64,000 nucleotides of DNA from NCBI RefSeq assembly GCF_000258175.1, contig NZ_JH636049.1, positions 2,953,482 through 3,017,481 of the forward strand. The letters are read 5' to 3'. Below are positions 55,727 through 63,455 of this stretch, piece after piece (the stretch's first letter is position 1; the number at the start of each line of letters is the position of its first letter). A program made the position numbers and the translations under genes. Below the pieces are notes generated by a model. It saw nothing but the letters and a program-made list of their open reading frames with translations. It searched no databases and was not told where the DNA came from. This DNA comes from Saccharomonospora xinjiangensis XJ-54 (GTDB taxonomy: Bacteria; Actinomycetota; Actinomycetes; Mycobacteriales; Pseudonocardiaceae).

Positions 55727-56023
55727 TGAGCCTCCCGCTGAAGGTGGAGTGTCCGGATTGGGCGACTGTAATGCGCACCGCACGTTCGGGGCTTGTGCGC
55801 AGCGCCCAACTGTGCTTGCCGTCCTCGCTCCGGCACCGGCCGTGACCAGGGCGTGGCACGGTCGGGGAAACCTCGTGTCTTGATTTCGCGTCATCGCCGT
55901 ACTTGGCGTTTACTGAGGCCCTGGACCTCGACGGCTTCGTCGGCGGCCTCGCGCGCCTGCGCGGCCGGGTCGGTCCTTCGCCGCGTGACGCGGTGTTCGA
56001 TCAAGCACGAAAGGATCACTACG

Positions 56024-56335
56024 TTGGCACTTCCCACCTTGACCCCTGAGCAGCGGGCCGAGGCTCTCGCCAAGGCCGCGGAGGCCCGGAAGGCGCGGTC
56101 CGAACTGCTGGCCAACATCAAAGCGGGCAAGGAGAGCATCGAGGCGGTGCTCAACCGAGCCAAGGAGGACAAGACCGTAGGGAAGACGAAGGTGACGCAG
56201 CTTCTGAAGGCGGTTCCCGGCCTCGGACAGGTCAAGGTCGCCGCACTGATGGAGCAGGCCGGCATCGACCCGGACCGCAGGGCAGCAGGGCTCGGCGACC
56301 GGCAGCGGGAAGCCCTTATCAACGCTTTGAAGTGA
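56024..56335 (+). CDS. Integration host factor, actinobacterial type (mIHF-like)
   Basis: A 103-residue basic, helical DNA-binding protein. LPTLTPEQRAEALAKAAEARKARSELLANIKAGKESIEAVLNRAKEDKTVGKTKVTQLLKAVPGLGQVKVAALMEQAGI and the end GLGDRQREALINAL match mIHF along the whole length, including a C-terminal helix-two-turn-helix. The start is TTG at 56024 with AAAGGA 8 nt upstream; no ATG/GTG is nearby. mIHF bends DNA and organises the nucleoid. The usual neighbour gmk is absent, so this may be a paralogue or a relocated copy. The 297-bp upstream gap contains its promoter region only. Confidence 0.92.
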   Translation: MALPTLTPEQRAEALAKAAEARKARSELLANIKAGKESIEAVLNRAKEDKTVGKTKVTQLLKAVPGLGQVKVAALMEQAGIDPDRRAAGLGDRQREALINALK

Positions 56336-56368
56336 GTGCCGGGGCGCCCCGCCCTCAGCACTCGGAAA

Positions 56369-56421
56369 ACGCCGTCTCGGCGTGAGGCGACAAGATCGGT
56401 CGTCGGCCGGTCTCTCGGCCG
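56369..56421. terminator. Two small hairpins between the IHF-like and isochorismate synthase genes
   Basis: ACGCCG-TCT-CGGCGT at 56369-56383 and CGGCCG...CGGCCG at 56404-56421 lie in the 89-bp convergent gap and are plausible terminators for both sides. Confidence 0.55.
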
Positions 56422-56424
56422 GCA

Positions 56425-57594
56425 TCACTCCTGGGGCAGGCCCATCGCGCGCAACAACGTCGCGAACTTGGCCGATGTTTCCGCAAGCTCCGCTTTCGGG
56501 TCGGACTCCGGCACGATCCCGCCGCCCGCGTACAGCCGCAAGGACTGCTCCGCCAGCTCGGCGCAACGGATCGACACGGCCCATTCGCCGTCGCCCTGAG
56601 CGTCCACCCAGCCGACCGCGCCTGCGTAGTAGCCGCGGTCGAACTCCTCCAGCTCGGTGACGAGCCGCCGCGCCGACGGCGTCGGCGTGCCGCAGATGGC
56701 AGGGGTCGGGTGCAGGGCGGCGGCGAGGTGCAGAGCCGTGACGCCGGGGTCCGACAGCTCTCCGGTGATGGTGGTGCCGAGGTGCCACATGGTCGGTGTG
56801 GACACCAGAGCAGGGCGTGGCGGAATGTCGAGGCGCGCGCAGTAGGGGCGCAGCGTCTCCACGATGGCCTCGGTGAGCACGGCGTGCTCGATGTGGTCCT
56901 TGCGGGACGCGAGCAGACGCTCCGCGTTCTCCCTGTCGATGGTGGGATCGGCCGATCTCGGCGCCGATCCGGCGTGCGGGTGCGACACCACCGTCCTGCC
57001 GCGCCGCGACAGCAGCAGTTCCGGGCTCGCCCCGACCAGGGTCCTCGCGTTCGGAAGCTCGGCGGCGAAGGTGTAGCCGCGGTCGTTGTCCACGACGAGG
57101 TTGTGCAGGATGCCCTCCGGCCCCACCGGGCCTGCGAACTCGACGTCGAGTGCGCGTGCGAGAACGACCTTGCGCAGGTTCCGTTCGGCGAGCGCGGTGA
57201 CCGCCGTGGCGACGGCCTCGACGTGCCGTGACGGCTCGGGCACGGGACGGATCGCCACGGGCCGGGGTACCTCGTGACGGGGCAACGTCGCGGCTGCCGG
57301 GTGCAGGGCACCGGCGACGTGAACGTCCTTCGGCACGACGAGATGGCCCGGGGTGGTGGCGTCGCTGTCGAAAGGCAGCGCCCCCACCGCGACGAGGTCT
57401 GCCTCGTCCTCGCCCGAACGCTCCTCGATCTTGCCGAGCAGCAGCGTGCGCACCCGTTCGGCGAGTGCGAACTCGTCGGCGTCGCTCACGGCCGTGTGGA
57501 TGCCACGGCCGAGCATCGTGCGATTCTCGGTGGCGAGGAAGAAGTCCCCTCGTCGGTAGGCCGCCAGAAGATCCACGGGGCTTTTTTCGGTCAC
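56425..57594 (-). CDS. Isochorismate synthase (DhbC/EntC-like)
   Basis: A 389-residue chorismate-using enzyme converting chorismate to isochorismate. The N-terminal half is variable; LAERNLRKVVLARALDVEF, LVGASPELLLSRRGRTVVSHPHAGSAPRS, TPTMWHLGTTITGEL, LHLAAALHPTPAICGTPTPSARRLV and EFDRGYYAGAVGWVDAQGDGEWAVSIRCAEL, ending YAGGGIVPESDPKAEL, are signature segments with the catalytic Lys and Mg ligands. It starts with GTG at 57594, 37 bp after the PPTase stop, so both are co-transcribed. Isochorismate feeds catecholate siderophores or menaquinone. No dhbE/B or men genes are in the window. Confidence 0.92.
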   Translation of the reverse strand: MTEKSPVDLLAAYRRGDFFLATENRTMLGRGIHTAVSDADEFALAERVRTLLLGKIEERSGEDEADLVAVGALPFDSDATTPGHLVVPKDVHVAGALHPAAATLPRHEVPRPVAIRPVPEPSRHVEAVATAVTALAERNLRKVVLARALDVEFAGPVGPEGILHNLVVDNDRGYTFAAELPNARTLVGASPELLLSRRGRTVVSHPHAGSAPRSADPTIDRENAERLLASRKDHIEHAVLTEAIVETLRPYCARLDIPPRPALVSTPTMWHLGTTITGELSDPGVTALHLAAALHPTPAICGTPTPSARRLVTELEEFDRGYYAGAVGWVDAQGDGEWAVSIRCAELAEQSLRLYAGGGIVPESDPKAELAETSAKFATLLRAMGLPQE

Positions 57595-57631
57595 ACCCTG
57601 CCCCTTTCCTTCGGCGATCTCCCGGTCGTCC

Positions 57632-58339
57632 CTATTGTCCGCCGGACACCGGATCTTGGCGCCACCAGTGCTCGGTGACGTCGATCTCGTTCGCGGTGAT
57701 TACCGCGACGGCGGCGCGGTAGCCGGGGCCGGGGTCGAGGTCGGCCATGCGCGTCGTGGCAGGTGAGAGCGCGTCGTCGGAGGAGGAGAGCAGGCGGGCG
57801 GGCTGGTCGGCGCTCGACAGGATCAGTGACTTGAGCGGGATGCGAAGGCCGCGTCCCGTGGCCTTCATGAGGGCTTCCTTGCGGGTCCAGAACGCAAAGA
57901 ACGCCATGGCCCGTTCGGGGGAGGCGGGGGGCAGGGTGGCCTGTTCCGCCTCGGCGAGCGCGTAGCCGATCAGCGAGTCGTCGGCGCCCCGTTCCGTGCC
58001 TTCCACGTCGAGCCCCACCGGCTCGCCCGAGGTGGCGGCCACGCCGACGCGCTCGCCGGCATGGGAGATCGACAGCCGTAGCGCCGCGCCGGGCACCCGA
58101 ACGGGACCATGTTGCTTGCCGCAGTCGGAGCAGGTCGCGTCGAAGCGGACCTCCTCGGGCCGCAGTCCCAGCCGCAGGCCCGCGACCGTCTTGGCGAGCA
58201 CCCTGCCGGTGAGGAACCGGCGCTTGTCCTCGACCTTCCGGTATGCCGCATATCGATGCCGCTCGGCATCAGTGAGCAGGCACAGTGTGGCTTCCGTCTC
58301 GGTGATCGGTTCCGACCACCACACGGCGCACTCGGTCAT
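57632..58339 (-). CDS. 4'-phosphopantetheinyl transferase (Sfp type)
   Basis: A 235-residue enzyme that loads the phosphopantetheine arm onto carrier proteins of polyketide or non-ribosomal peptide systems. The two Mg/CoA motifs are GEPVGLDVEGTERG (about 105-118) and FFAFWTRKEALMKATGRGLRIPL (about 147-169); LSISHAGERVGVAA lies before them and RRFLTGRVLAKTVAGL near the N-terminus. There is a Cys-x2-Cys (ATCSDCGKQHGP) in the middle, common in actinobacterial Sfp-like proteins. Paired with isochorismate synthase, it suggests siderophore or NRPS service, but the pair is found without an NRPS here. The upstream 138 bp contain no iron box. Confidence 0.93.
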   Translation of the reverse strand: MTECAVWWSEPITETEATLCLLTDAERHRYAAYRKVEDKRRFLTGRVLAKTVAGLRLGLRPEEVRFDATCSDCGKQHGPVRVPGAALRLSISHAGERVGVAATSGEPVGLDVEGTERGADDSLIGYALAEAEQATLPPASPERAMAFFAFWTRKEALMKATGRGLRIPLKSLILSSADQPARLLSSSDDALSPATTRMADLDPGPGYRAAVAVITANEIDVTEHWWRQDPVSGGQ

Positions 58340-58433
58340 GAGCGTTTCTTCCCCCTAGGCCCGTGGGTCCGGCTCGACTCAATCTAGGCGTCGTCAGGGC
58401 TCCCGCCAAGGTCGTGCATGCGCTACCGTGCGA

Positions 58434-58451
58434 ACTAAGCAATCGCTTAGT
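58434..58451. promoter_or_regulatory. Probable TetR operator ahead of an acyl-CoA dehydrogenase gene
   Basis: ACTAAGC-AATC-GCTTAGT is a perfect 7-bp inverted repeat 26 bp before the start of the acyl-CoA dehydrogenase gene at 58478. CTAAGC...GCTTAG palindromes are the type of site bound by TetR-family lipid-catabolism repressors in actinobacteria. A TetR gene lies nearby at 60080-60688. Confidence 0.7.
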
Positions 58452-58477
58452 CAGTGGGGACGGAGGAGCGTGAGCCG

Positions 58478-59647
58478 ATGGATTTCAGCCTGAGTGTCGA
58501 GGAACGCGAGATTCGTGACTGGGTCAGGACGTTCGTTCGGAAGGAACTCGTTCCTCTCGAACAGGAGGTGCTGCGCAGGGAACGCGCGCACCAGCCCGGT
58601 CTCACCTCCGACGAGTTGAGCGAACTACGGCAGAAGGCGAAGAAGTCGGGATTCTGGGGTGTCCAGACCCCGCCCGAGTACGGGGGCATGGGGCTGTCCG
58701 CCGTCATGACGGCGTTGCTCGAAGCCGAACTCGGCCGCACATTCGTCCCGTTCAGCTTCGGTGGCTCCGCGGACAACATCCTGTTCCACGCCAACGACGA
58801 GCAGAAGGAGCGCTACCTGCTGCCGACGATCGAGGGCACGCGGAAGTCCTGCTTCGCCATCACCGAACCCGGCGCGGGCTCCGACGCCAAGGCGATCCGC
58901 ACCACCGCGCGCAGGGACGGCTCCGACTGGGTTATCAACGGCGAGAAGACGTTCATCACCGGCGGCAACGAGGCCGACTTCGTGATGGTCTTCGCCGTCA
59001 CCGACCCCGGCAAGGGAGCGAACGGCGGTGTGACGTGTTTCCTCGTCGATCGCGACATGGGCTGGCGCTCCGAGTACATCGACACGATGGGCGAGTGGGG
59101 CCCCGCCTCGCTGATCTTCGACGACGTGCGTGTTCCTTCGAGCCAGATCCTTGGCGAGGTCGGGCAGGGCTTCGCGCTGGCCATGCAGTGGATCGGCCGG
59201 GGGCGCTACCTGCTGCCCGCGAGGGCCATCGGCTCGTGCGAGCGGCTGCTGACGATGGCCATCGACCACGCCAATACGCGGGAGACCTTCGGCGCGCCCA
59301 TCGCGGAACGCCAGGCGATCCAGTGGATGATCGCCGACTCGGGCGTCGAGATCGAGGCGCTGCGCTGGCTGGTACTGCATGCCGCGTGGCAGGTGGATTC
59401 GGGCATGGACTCCCGTCACGCGCAGTCGATCGCGAAGCTCTACGGCGGCCAGAAAGCCAACGAGATCGTTGACCGCGTGCTCCAGATCCACGGCGGCATG
59501 GGCTACACGCGGGAGTTGCCGATCGAACGCTGGTATCGCGAGCTGCGGCTGTTGCGGATCTACGAGGGAACCGATGAGATCCAGCGCCGCACCATCGCGC
59601 GCAACCTGCTCAAGGGCCACGTCACAGTGGGAGGAGCACTCGGCTGA
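58478..59647 (+). CDS. Acyl-CoA dehydrogenase
   Basis: A 389-residue FAD enzyme. The FAD/substrate motifs are FAITEPGAGSDAKAIRTTARRDGSDWVINGEKTFITGGNEADFVMVFAVT; VLQIHGGMGYTRELPIERWYRELRLLRI and YEGTDEIQRRTIARNLLKG carry the C-terminal signature and the catalytic Glu region. The FTVSFGGSADNIL-like start (FVPFSFGGSADNILF) belongs to the long-chain/isovaleryl-type branch. ATG at 58478 has GGAGGA 10 nt upstream; GTG at 58454 lies inside the likely promoter. An operator palindrome precedes it and a hairpin terminator follows. Confidence 0.93.
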   Translation: MDFSLSVEEREIRDWVRTFVRKELVPLEQEVLRRERAHQPGLTSDELSELRQKAKKSGFWGVQTPPEYGGMGLSAVMTALLEAELGRTFVPFSFGGSADNILFHANDEQKERYLLPTIEGTRKSCFAITEPGAGSDAKAIRTTARRDGSDWVINGEKTFITGGNEADFVMVFAVTDPGKGANGGVTCFLVDRDMGWRSEYIDTMGEWGPASLIFDDVRVPSSQILGEVGQGFALAMQWIGRGRYLLPARAIGSCERLLTMAIDHANTRETFGAPIAERQAIQWMIADSGVEIEALRWLVLHAAWQVDSGMDSRHAQSIAKLYGGQKANEIVDRVLQIHGGMGYTRELPIERWYRELRLLRIYEGTDEIQRRTIARNLLKGHVTVGGALG

Positions 59648-59663
59648 TGAGCCTCGGCGCACA

Positions 59664-59703
59664 GACGCCGTGGAGCCGGTCGTGTTACCGGTCCCACGGC
59701 GTC
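59664..59703. terminator. Terminator after the acyl-CoA dehydrogenase gene
   Basis: GACGCCGTGG...ACCGGT is matched by ACCGGT...CCACGGCGTC in an imperfect 17-bp stem with a 6-nt loop. It is followed by a short T-run (CTCTTTTT, about 59726-59734), which is rare in this window. The gap is convergent. Confidence 0.85.
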
Positions 59704-59751
59704 CGTGTCACCACGTGAATCGAATCTCTTTTTGACGACCTGCCCCCGGGG

Positions 59752-60087
59752 CTATCCCGTGGCCTCGCTGTCTCGTTCCCTGAGGGCGACCGGCACGCCT
59801 GCCAGATCCTCCTCGTTGCACAGCAGCTTCAGGTCGTAGTAGGGGTAGCCGTCGCGTTCGTCGTAGTCGAGGTGGACGGCGAGCACGTCCACGGGCTCCC
59901 CTAGCCACTGCTGGGCCTGCCGGAGCCAACCGGCGCAGCGTTCCAACGCGGCGGGGAGATCGTCGTCGCGGAACTCGACCGGTCGGTAGGGCACGTCCTG
60001 GATTCGGTCGCGCGGGTCCGAAGGCATCGGAAGCTTCGGGGAGACACCGGCATCGTTGAGTTCCAGCTGGATGGTTTCCTCACTCAC
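59752..60087 (-). CDS. Hypothetical small acidic protein
   Basis: A 111-residue acidic protein that I do not recognise. It has a mixed N-terminal strand (TIQLELNDAGVSPKLPMPSD), an amphipathic helix (LPAALERCAGWLRQAQQWLG) and a Tyr/Asp-rich strand region (VLAVHLDYDERDGYPYYDLKLLCNEED). There is no signal peptide or membrane helix. GTG at 60087 overlaps the stop of the TetR gene, so it is the last gene of the enoyl-CoA hydratase/ligase/TetR operon. Confidence 0.7.
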   Translation of the reverse strand: MSEETIQLELNDAGVSPKLPMPSDPRDRIQDVPYRPVEFRDDDLPAALERCAGWLRQAQQWLGEPVDVLAVHLDYDERDGYPYYDLKLLCNEEDLAGVPVALRERDSEATG

Positions 60088-60688
60088 CCTTCGACTGTCC
60101 CTCAGGCGAGCGCTGCGGGCAAGCTCCGACGGCCCGCAGTGCCACGTCGGCGTAGTGCGAGGCGAGGTCGTCGAGGGACATCGAACCCCGTGGCGAGTAC
60201 CACCGCGCGACCCCGTTGCACATCTCCAGCAACGCGAGCCGGGTCACACCAGGATGCGCTGTCGTGAACACCCCGCTCGCCACGCCGTCGGCGACCGCGT
60301 CGGCCCACAGGCTCTCGTAGGAGTCGCGCAAGGCCACCACGGAACGCCGCGTCGCAGGGGCGAGGACATGGATCTCGTGATCAACGATCCGCGTCTCCCT
60401 CGGCAGCCGCGCATGGGTCCTGACGTGCAGTTTCACGAGCCTGCTCAGCCGGATGGCCGGATCTTCGACGTCGGTGGTCTGTGCCGTCGCGGAGTCGAGC
60501 AGGGTCCGCAGGCAACCGCGCATGATGTCCGCGAGCAACTCCTCCTTGGAACCCATGTAGTGGTACAGACTCGCCGTCGAGAGGTTGGACTCCTGCGCGA
60601 GGTCACGAATTCCCGTGCCGTGGAAGCCCTTCGCCGCGAACAGCTTCACGGCGGCCCTTCGCACCCGCTCGCGCGTGTCTAACGCCAC
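60080..60688 (-). CDS. TetR-family regulator of a fatty-acid catabolic operon
   Basis: A 202-residue regulator with helix-turn-helix VRRAAVKLFAAKGFHGTGIRDLAQESNLSTASLYHYMGSKEELLADIMRGCL (about 9-60) and a TetR C-terminal domain of the FadR/KstR2-like kind (RLSRLVKLHVRTHARLPRETRIVDHEIHVL). GTG at 60688 overlaps the stop of the acyl-CoA ligase by 10 bp and it is followed by the small acidic gene. It is a good candidate for binding the palindromes at 58434 and/or 62975; the ligand would be an acyl-CoA (inference). Confidence 0.92.
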   Translation of the reverse strand: MALDTRERVRRAAVKLFAAKGFHGTGIRDLAQESNLSTASLYHYMGSKEELLADIMRGCLRTLLDSATAQTTDVEDPAIRLSRLVKLHVRTHARLPRETRIVDHEIHVLAPATRRSVVALRDSYESLWADAVADGVASGVFTTAHPGVTRLALLEMCNGVARWYSPRGSMSLDDLASHYADVALRAVGACPQRSPEGQSKGE

Positions 60689-62205
60689 CGCTGCTCCACC
60701 CGGTCGTAGGAGCCTTCCGGCGTGTCAGCGCCCGCCTTGCGCAGCTCGCCCTTGGCGATGCGTTCCGAGGCGGTCAGCGGAAGCGAGTCAACGAAAGCCC
60801 AGTAGCGCGGCACCTTGAAGTAGGCGAGTTTCGTTCCGCAGTGCTCAGCCAGTTCGTCCGGTGTGATGTCGTGGCCCTCGGTGAGCACCACGAGCGCCTT
60901 CACTTCCTCGCCGCGCAGGTCGTCTCGCACACCGAGCACGGCGGCGGTCCGCACAGCGGGGTGTAGCGCGAGTGCCCGCTCCACCTCGTCGGCCACGATG
61001 TTCTCGCCACTGCGCCGGATCATGTCCTTCGTCCTGCCGACGTAGTAGACGAGGCCCTGCTCGTCCATTCGCGCGATGTCGCCGGTGCGGAACCAGCCAC
61101 CCCGGAACGCCGCGGCCGTGGCCTCGGGGTCGTCGTGGTAGCCGTGCATGAGACCGACACCCCGCACCAGCAGCTCGCCGTCCTGGCCACGCGGCACGGG
61201 CCTGCCGAGGTCGTCGGCGATCATCACCTCGCGGCAGGGCGCGGGCCTGCCGAGGCAGCCGGTGCCGACGGTGTCGTCGTGGTCGCCCGGATACATGCGG
61301 ATGTCGCCGCCGGTTTCGGTCATGCCGAACGCCTCGAACCACGGCGCACCCCAGCGACGTTCGAGGTCGGCGTGGAGGTTCTTCGGGATGGCCGACGCGC
61401 TGACGGCGCGCACCTTGTGGTGGCGGTCGGCGTCCGAAGGTGGCATGCGCAGCAGCAGCGTCGGCATGAGCCCGAGGCAGTAGAACCACGTCACCCCGTA
61501 CTCGCGCACCTTCTCCCAGAACGTCGAGGGGTGGAAACGGTCGAGCACCACGAGTGTCGCGCCGGATGCGAGTCCCAATGCGACATTCCACTGCGGATCG
61601 ATGTAGTGGAACGGCTGCGCGGTGAGGATCATGTCGTCGGCGCCGATGTTCGGGAAGTGCGAGACAAGCCCGCCAGCCAGCGTGGTCCAGTAGCTGTGCG
61701 GGAGGACGCAACCCTTCGGCGCGCCCGTGGTGCCGGAGGTGTACTGGATGTTGGTGGGCAGTTCGGGCGCTGGCTCGTAGGGCGGTGGCTCGCTGCCCTC
61801 CGGCAGTTCGGCCGGGGTGAGCACCCGCTCCACCGACGTCTTCGGCGCGATGGTGCGGAGTAGTTCGGCGAACTGCTCGCCAGCCACGGCGAACCGAGCG
61901 CCGGAGTGGGCGAGCACGTGCTCGCCGTCGAGCTCCCTGTAGTTGGTGTTGACCGGGACGAGCACGGCGCCGAGCCTGGCGAGCGCCAGCCACAGTAGCG
62001 GGAACTCCGGCCGATTGTCGAGCATGACGGCGACGCGGTCGCTCCTGCGCACGCCGAGTGCGTGCAACGAACCGGCCAGCGTTTCGACGCGGTCGGCGAC
62101 GTCGGCGAACGTGAGCCGCTCACCCGTCGCGTCGAACACCAGGGCGTCCTTGTCGGGCCACGCCGTCGCGGCGTGGCGCAGCAAACCCACCAGGTCGTCG
62201 CTCAT
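60679..62205 (-). CDS. Acyl-CoA synthetase (crotonobetaine/carnitine-CoA ligase-like)
   Basis: A 508-residue adenylating enzyme. The core motif is IQYTSGTTGAPKGCVLPHS (about 154-172), with FEAFGMTETGGDIRMYPGDHDD, WFRTGDIARMDEQGLVYYVGRTKDMIRRSGENI and a final catalytic Lys in SERIAKGELRKAG. The overall pattern (VPVNTNYRELDGEHVLAHSGARF) matches CaiC-like and related acyl-CoA synthetases. The substrate is an organic or branched acid of unknown identity. Its first codon overlaps the stop of the enoyl-CoA hydratase gene by 4 bp, so they are translationally coupled. Confidence 0.92.
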   Translation of the reverse strand: MSDDLVGLLRHAATAWPDKDALVFDATGERLTFADVADRVETLAGSLHALGVRRSDRVAVMLDNRPEFPLLWLALARLGAVLVPVNTNYRELDGEHVLAHSGARFAVAGEQFAELLRTIAPKTSVERVLTPAELPEGSEPPPYEPAPELPTNIQYTSGTTGAPKGCVLPHSYWTTLAGGLVSHFPNIGADDMILTAQPFHYIDPQWNVALGLASGATLVVLDRFHPSTFWEKVREYGVTWFYCLGLMPTLLLRMPPSDADRHHKVRAVSASAIPKNLHADLERRWGAPWFEAFGMTETGGDIRMYPGDHDDTVGTGCLGRPAPCREVMIADDLGRPVPRGQDGELLVRGVGLMHGYHDDPEATAAAFRGGWFRTGDIARMDEQGLVYYVGRTKDMIRRSGENIVADEVERALALHPAVRTAAVLGVRDDLRGEEVKALVVLTEGHDITPDELAEHCGTKLAYFKVPRYWAFVDSLPLTASERIAKGELRKAGADTPEGSYDRVEQRWR

Positions 62206-62954
62206 CGGTTTTCGAACTCCTTCTTCGACGCGGCCACCTCCGGCGTGTGCTCGGTGATCAGCGCATGGCTGACCTCCAGTTCGAGCGCGGCCTCCACGGT
62301 GCCGTCGATGCCGCGATCGATGGCCCGTTTCGCCAGTGCCAGCGCCGACGCAGGCCGTTCGGCGAGCGTGCGCGCGACGCCGTTGACGTGTTCGGCGAGT
62401 TCCGCGGCCGGAACGACCCGGTTGACGAGCCCCATGGCGTGCGCGGACGCCGCGTCGATCCGCTCACCGAGCATGATCAGCTCCTTGGCCCTCATCGGCC
62501 CCACGAGCAGCGGAAGCAGCCGGGAAGCCGCGCCCGTGACACTCAGCCCCAACCCCACCTCGGGGAAGGCGAACACCGCGTCGTCGGCCGCCACCACGAG
62601 ATCGCAGCCGAGCGCGAACTCCGCCCCCGCGCCGATGGCGTACCCGTGCACGGCCCCGACCACGGGCTGCGGCAGTGCCCGCAGCGCCCGTGTGACGTCC
62701 TGGAGCTGTTCCAGCCTCGCGCGGGACTCCTGTTCCGGCGGGGGCTGCTTGAGGTCGTGACCCGAGCAGAACGCCCTGCCCCGCCCCGCGAGCACCACCG
62801 CGCCGACACCGTCGTCAGCGGAGACGCGACCCAGCACGGTGAGCAGGTCGGCCACCAGTTCCGGAGTCACGGCGTTCAGGCGGTGCGGCCGGTTGAGCCA
62901 CACTGTGGCAACGCGGTGGTCGATATCGAGGTCCACGGTCGCAACGTCTCGCAT
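62202..62954 (-). CDS. Enoyl-CoA hydratase/isomerase
   Basis: A 250-residue crotonase-fold protein. The CoA and oxyanion regions are AVVLAGRGRAFCSGHDLKQP (about 53-72) and PQPVVGAVHGYAIGAGAEFALGCDLVVAADDAVFAFPEVGLGL (about 93-135). The acid pair is only partly conserved: Gly-Ala-Glu is present in the first motif and Glu in FAFPEVGLG, consistent with a hydratase or related crotonase. ATG at 62954 follows a CGAT palindrome on the other side. First gene of the operon with the acyl-CoA synthetase, TetR and small acidic protein; divergent from the GNAT gene. Confidence 0.92.
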   Translation of the reverse strand: MRDVATVDLDIDHRVATVWLNRPHRLNAVTPELVADLLTVLGRVSADDGVGAVVLAGRGRAFCSGHDLKQPPPEQESRARLEQLQDVTRALRALPQPVVGAVHGYAIGAGAEFALGCDLVVAADDAVFAFPEVGLGLSVTGAASRLLPLLVGPMRAKELIMLGERIDAASAHAMGLVNRVVPAAELAEHVNGVARTLAERPASALALAKRAIDRGIDGTVEAALELEVSHALITEHTPEVAASKKEFENR

Positions 62955-62974
62955 GACCCCGCAGCCTAGCCACA

Positions 62975-62990
62975 CGATCGATCGATCGAT
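62975..62990. promoter_or_regulatory. (CGAT)4 palindrome in the divergent promoter region
   Basis: Four exact copies of CGAT form a 16-bp repeat whose inner part (ATCGATCGATCGAT) is a perfect palindrome. It lies 20 bp from the enoyl-CoA hydratase start and 12 bp from the GNAT start, with outer CACA/TGTG half-sites. A dimeric regulator site is likely; the nearby TetR is a candidate. Confidence 0.6.
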
Positions 62991-63002
62991 AGGGTTTGTG
63001 TC

Positions 63003-63434
63003 ATGCCGATTCGCGACGCCGTGGAGAACGACACCGACGACATCTGTTCGATGATCGAGGAACACGCCCGCTACGAGGGCAAGGACGACCTCGTTCTCGA
63101 CAGGGCCGAGATGGCCCGGCACCTGTTCGGTCCCGAGCCGAAGGCATGGGTGCTGATCGCCGAGGTGGACGGCGCGACGGCGGGCATGGCGTTCTGCTCG
63201 TGGAACTTCTCCACATGGGAGGCGAGGCCCGGCATCTGGCTCGACGACCTCTTCGTGCGGCCCGACTACCGCAGGCTCGGCCTCGGCAGGCAGCTGCTGG
63301 CCGAGTTGAAGGCGCGCACCGAGGGCAGGGTCGAGTGGGACATGCAGGAGGGCAACGAGAAGGCCGCCGCGTTCTACGCCGATCTCGGCGCCGAACCCGT
63401 GCCGGGCTGGGTGCGCTATCGCTGGCGCGGCTGA
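63003..63434 (+). CDS. GNAT-family N-acetyltransferase
   Basis: A 143-residue acetyltransferase. MPIRDAVENDTDDICSMI is the N-terminal strand-helix, WLDDLFVRPDYRRLGLGRQLLAELKARTEG contains the acetyl-CoA binding R-x-x-G-x-G/A loop, and WDMQEGNEKAAAFYADLGAEPVPGWVRYRW closes the fold. The style is close to diamine/amino-group acetyltransferases (the FSTWEARPGIWLDDLFV segment recalls spermidine/thialysine N-acetyltransferases). The substrate is not known. It is divergent from the enoyl-CoA hydratase operon; mntR follows after 21 bp. Confidence 0.9.
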   Translation: MPIRDAVENDTDDICSMIEEHARYEGKDDLVLDRAEMARHLFGPEPKAWVLIAEVDGATAGMAFCSWNFSTWEARPGIWLDDLFVRPDYRRLGLGRQLLAELKARTEGRVEWDMQEGNEKAAAFYADLGAEPVPGWVRYRWRG

Positions 63435-63455
63435 ACAGTACGTATCGTAGAGGGC

